DNA of 64,000 bases from Hydractinia symbiolongicarpus (taxonomy: Eukaryota > Cnidaria > Hydrozoa > Anthoathecata > Hydractiniidae): assembly GCF_029227915.1 (NCBI RefSeq), contig NC_079881.1, forward strand, positions 20,123,501 through 20,187,500, given 5' to 3'. Positions within the stretch are counted from its first letter, which is position 1. The number at the start of each line of letters is the position of its first letter. Positions 59,500-64,000 of this stretch are shown piece after piece. Below the pieces are notes generated by a model. The model saw only the letters and a list, made by a program, of their open reading frames with translations. It had not been told where the DNA came from and made no database searches. Made by a program: the position numbers and the translations under genes.

Positions 59500-62400
59500 T
59501 TTCTGTTAACATTTGCTAAATAAAATTCCTGCAAAAATTATCGAAATCGACTGTTCGCAAACATAAATCCTAGAAGATTTTTACAGGTATACTTCCAAAC
59601 ATTTCGTGGTTTTAATAAATTATCCCGACACGGTACAATTTTGAAATAAAAAATGTCTTGTTAATAGACATACATCGTAAATGTATCAAACATCCCCTTT
59701 GTTTATATTTCATGCTTAAAAATGAGTTAATCTTTTTATCGATCGTGTAATTTGCCTTTGCACAGCGGCTGTATTTTTTTGTTTCTTTGGCGCCCAGTGA
59801 CAACTTACTGCTTACTTTTTATATTTCTCTCATTATTTTTGCTCACACTTCATTGTGTTTTGCTTTCTTCTTGTATAATATTTTGTAACTTACTCAGCTA
59901 TTGCAGTACGATCTGAGTCAAAAAACAATGCTTTTTGTTTTGATTCGACGTCCAAAAGTTTTTAACCGCAACTTTATATTTGGTTTACAGAGCTTAATGC
60001 AATTTTGATTTTATTAAAAAAAAATATGTTTCCATCACTACCTAGCAATTAGACCTGCACTAAATTTCAAGTCAATAGAAAAATACAAATTTTTTGACTA
60101 ATTAACTTATTATACTTTCTGGTGTAATTTATTATAATGCAAGAACATCAATTTCAGTATTTATAACAAAAAATAATCAGTGACGTCATTATAATGCCAT
60201 TATGTTTTCGAACATTTTTTTGCACAAAACAATATTCATCACTACAAAACTTAGGAACTTAACTCTTTTTCAGAAAATAACATTTTCCATCTCTTGCCAA
60301 AATATATATATAGACCAGGCTATTTATACGCTTTTTTTATAAGAACACCGAAATTTTAACCAGGCTTAACATTATGCTCATTTCTCTATCGATCTAAACC
60401 TATTGTTTTAACCTTAAATAATGCACTGGGTGTTCTTATAAAACGTATTTTCATAAAAGAAAGAGTCAAGATTAATCCACACCAATGATATTCGGCAGTC
60501 CATGAATTAGATAAACACTAAATTGTAACCCTTTCAAAATACATGTGTCCCTGGAAATATAATCAATTGGAAATTTATGTTAAAATACTTGCTTTTCTGT
60601 CTGCTTGTTGGTCTGTCTGTGAGCGTCATTATAATCGCACCTATAGTTATAGCATTAACCCCCGTCCAAGCGGATTTTGTTACTTCATTTAAATAGGCGA
60701 CAAAAATGCACGAAATAGTGATGCGAGAAATATGTACAACGTATGATGTATATTGCTCCGGCTATGATATATAAGGATTAGATCTATTATTATTATGCGT
60801 AATAACCGGTTAATATGCAGACTTCTTAAATCTATCACAATCTCTGTAACACATATATTACATGACTTATTTCATAATACGCAAATTTATTCTATCTACA
60901 TACTATATAAATCAATCATCATGAGATTACGTTATCATTTTTTCACAGCATGTCCTGTCACGATTATATATGCAGGGGGGTAGCTGATATTGAGCTTTAA
61001 AAAACTTTCAGGTATTTTTACTTCAAAATAATCATCCTTTATACAATACAAACTTATTTCATGGTTTCATGGGCAATTTTTAAAAAAATTATACTGAAAT
61101 ATATTTTGTAAATTTATCCATGAGTTTATTTTGAAAGAGTCCAAAACAAGCCTATGGTATCGTGGCTACATCAATAGAAATTCACGTTACTAACTTCTTT
61201 TTGATTTCCTGATTTTTTGGCTACTTCCACGTAGCTATAGTTACGCATTATTTTCCCGATTGTTAAATATCTAACTAATTTACCAACAATATCAATCTAC
61301 CTTTCTCTACCCAACTAGTAACACAAAACTGACTAGTTTTATATACGGTCAATTAATGTGCTATACGGCTGTTGTTTTTTTTTGAATTTTAGCAAATTTT
61401 TTTAAAGCAATTTCTTCTACTTTTCGTCCAGATTCCAGTATCAATTCACATAAATAAATCATTCGCGAAATAAGTAGCAAAAACATTCAACTGATTTTTA
61501 GTTTCAAGAATTACTCCAATTAATTCATATATACTCTCAAAAGTTCTATACTAAATTCGTCTGCTGTTTTTTAAAATTAAAAATCTACATTCTCTTTCAT
61601 TTTTTAACCATTCAGATTTCCCGCCAACAATCACGCCATTTTCTAGTTGAGACTTTAGGAATAAATTATTGTTCTTCGCATGTGGATTTTAGGTCTGTTG
61701 TAACGCGTATTTATATTCGCGAACCATAAGTGATTATTGAATTTACAACTTTCTTATATATGTATCAGAAACATATTTACAGAAGAAGAAGAATTTTTAC
61801 AGCTAGCTATATATACATAAAAAATCCTTTTAGATTTCATTTTTTATTTTTTTTCGTTTGTTTCAGTTTTTGCGTTATGATTTTTTATTTTACGCTCTGA
61901 TTTCTTAAAAATATATATATCTTAAGGTTATAAAATTTAAAACGTAAACCTGAGACCTTATTTTCTAACATGCTACACATAAAAGTATATAATTCTAACT
62001 ATAATGGATTTAAGTATCTGCTTAGACACAGACTAGCGCCCATCTTACATGTGTATACAAAAAAGAACATCTTAAAGCTAAAGTTTTAAAATACATCACT
62101 TCGTTTTTTTTTATATACACATTAGTTTTTTGAACAACAATAAGATAACTGTTTTAAAAGTTTTTTACTGTGTACCTCTTTCTTTTCCTGTCTTCGTCAT
62201 GCCATTCAAGATAATTCTCGTGTGCCATCTCAAAAATATAAAAACTTCTCAATATTTAAAACGTTTGAATATGTTTTGTTTTCTACACGTTCAACTTTTT
62301 TTTACAAGATTAAAAAAATATATTTTATTGTTTTCTTTCGCCTTTCTTCTATTATAAATTTGTGTCATAAATTTTTTAAATTCAATAAAAGACAATTAAT

Positions 62401-64000
62401 AAATATTTTCACTGCTTGCAGAACTAATAGGCTTGTAAATATATGCTCCTTCGTAGAGTTTTTTAAGATGAATCTGTTTGGAAAGTTATTGTGTAGCTAT
62501 CCAAATTAAAGGGAGGAGCGCTAGCATTAATTTAAAAAGTAAAAAAAATATTAAGTAAAGTATATTTGAATAGAGCTTTTGAATATATATTTTTTGAAAC
62601 GTGTAAGTTTTAATAGCTCACTTTTCAGGTTTTGTTGACGATGGAGAAATCAAAATAAAATAAACACAAAAACGTTTTAAGGACATGGTCTATATAAAAA
62701 CAAGTTCATTCTCACAAGGGGATAACATTTTTTATTTAATTTTTAAACTTTTAATTTTTACGTACTCGAAACAAAATTGTGTACGTAGAATTTTAAATCA
62801 TTCACTTCACAACTTAAAAAACTTTATTCGTCCACAAGAAAGTGTCGGTTTCCCAAACTTAGCAATACTCATTAAAATTCTTCACCATGCTTCATATTAT
62901 AAGCCCCTTTTTATATCAGCTTCTGTTTTAATTACTGCATAATACGTTTAATTATGACATTAGAATCTGCGTTAATTGCATGAAACAAACACGAATTATG
63001 TTTAACAACTTTGTACCTAGTACTCTGTGATTATTTAACTGCAACCTTAGAAACAATTTAGTAGGCAAGTGTTAAATTTTTGACGCTCTATCTAGGGATC
63101 AGTCAAAGATTTTTTTCTGCTAAGGTGAATTCTCGAGCAAAGCAAAACAAGCGTGTATTTTTCCGTGACAAAAAACGTGTGAGGAAACAGCTGGGGGTCC
63201 GGGAACAACCCCTGAAGCTTTCGCATATTTATTTATTCCAGGACTTTAGAACTCAACACAGGGGGGGTGGCGGTTACAGGTTTAATCTTTGGCTAAAAAT
63301 ATTCAGTAAGAAAAGTTTAATATCATTTCTTATGGTTTGTAATGCAAAACTGTATAATCAATAAATACTTCCTGCATGTAATATATTTCACCGCGTAAAA
63401 AGAGACCAAAACAGGCATATAATGAAAACACAAAAATACATATGCAGAATAGTTTTATCAAATCAAGGTCCTAAAGGAGAGTGATTTATTGAATTCTGCG
63501 GTTATGGTAGGATCGTTTTTTCCGTCCAAATTTTTAACTATGCTGCAGATGAGAAAAGAGAGTCCCTATACTTTAGTTGACACCTGGAACCAGATACCCT
63601 GCAAGGCTTAAAAAACTTAGTACTAAAATAATATAGTTTGGTTTGATTACTAAAATCAAATTAGAGCTAGCTGTGTCCTATGTTCTCTGTGGTAGCCACA
63701 CACTAGCTAGATAACTATCTAAAAATTGTAAATTGTTAACTGAGCTCAACATTTGTACTATATCTAGGAGCGTATTTTGTAAAATTTTAGCTTGTTTATT
63801 GGTTATCAGAGCAACACAATAAAAGACTGTAAGGCTGAACCCGCTGGATGTTCGTATCAGTTAAAGTAGCTTTACAGATTTGACCTTACCAAGAGACATG
63901 TTTCCCTGTCAGATAGCTTAACACTTCGTCCACCTTCGGCTACATAGCTATAAATACTTGAGTTAACCAACCAAAACAATAACGTTGACAAACATAACAT
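59500..64000. other. No supported gene
   Basis: The last 4.5 kb is AT-rich with scattered TA and poly-T tracts. Frames at 62222-62509, 62685-62942 and 63080-63364 are AT-driven and match nothing I know. The 5' part of the MADF/BESS gene, if it has more exons, would lie here, but I could not place one. Confidence 0.45.

Noticed and set aside
62222-62942. Frames near the window end
   Set aside because: Phe/Ile/Lys/Asn-rich translations of AT-rich DNA with no recognisable motifs.

Overview
This is a window of AT-rich, intron-rich animal nuclear DNA. Three kinds of evidence point to a cnidarian, most likely a hydrozoan, though I place it from gene content only. First, the genes are split by clear GT..AG introns whose phases agree. 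Second, the domains are metazoan: an Unkempt-type CCCH/RING protein, a Frizzled-type cysteine-rich domain, a PAN plus fibrinogen-like protein, a class C GPCR and a MADF/BESS factor. Third, there is a heavy load of decayed transposons, tRNA-derived SINEs, TIR elements and minisatellites. There are no operons, bacterial signals or CRISPR arrays.

Layout. 1-11.9 kb holds the 3' two thirds of an unkempt homologue on the + strand (eight exons, the last coding the RING finger). Its introns contain a 218-bp TIR element with a target duplication, a 116-bp tandem duplication ending in a long hairpin, and a 56-codon antisense ORF. 12-17 kb has no gene I can support. 17.3-18.4 kb is three blocks of decayed tandem repeats. 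18.4-19.1 kb is a two-exon minus-strand gene for a small basic, probably nuclear, orphan protein. 20.8-27.1 kb is a transposon graveyard: an integrase polyprotein relic, a palindromic repeat cluster, a possible small minus-strand gene start, and two TTAA-flanked elements sharing one TTAA.

28.7-34.7 kb is a six-exon + strand gene joining a ROR/MuSK-like Frizzled CRD to about 500 residues that I cannot assign to any family. 34.9-44.5 kb has a SINE, tandem repeats (a 128-bp unit repeated five times) and no recognised gene. 44.6-46.7 kb is a four-exon secreted PAN + Cys-rich + fibrinogen-like protein. 47-51 kb has an odd GC-rich block, two oppositely oriented piggyBac transposase fragments and a 31-bp minisatellite. 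52.1-56.0 kb is a two-exon class C GPCR with a 32-bp minisatellite in its intron. 58.6-59.4 kb is a minus-strand MADF/BESS protein with an AT-hook. 59.5-64 kb is empty as far as I can see.

The genes do not form an obvious pathway. Two are secreted or surface ectodomain proteins and one is a surface receptor; the others are RNA-binding or nuclear. The observations most worth following are the CRD fusion protein, the paired loss of both cysteines of the inter-domain disulfide in the class C GPCR, and the degenerate calcium site of the fibrinogen-like domain. All exon models come from reading splice sites and phases by eye. No transcript or database evidence was available.
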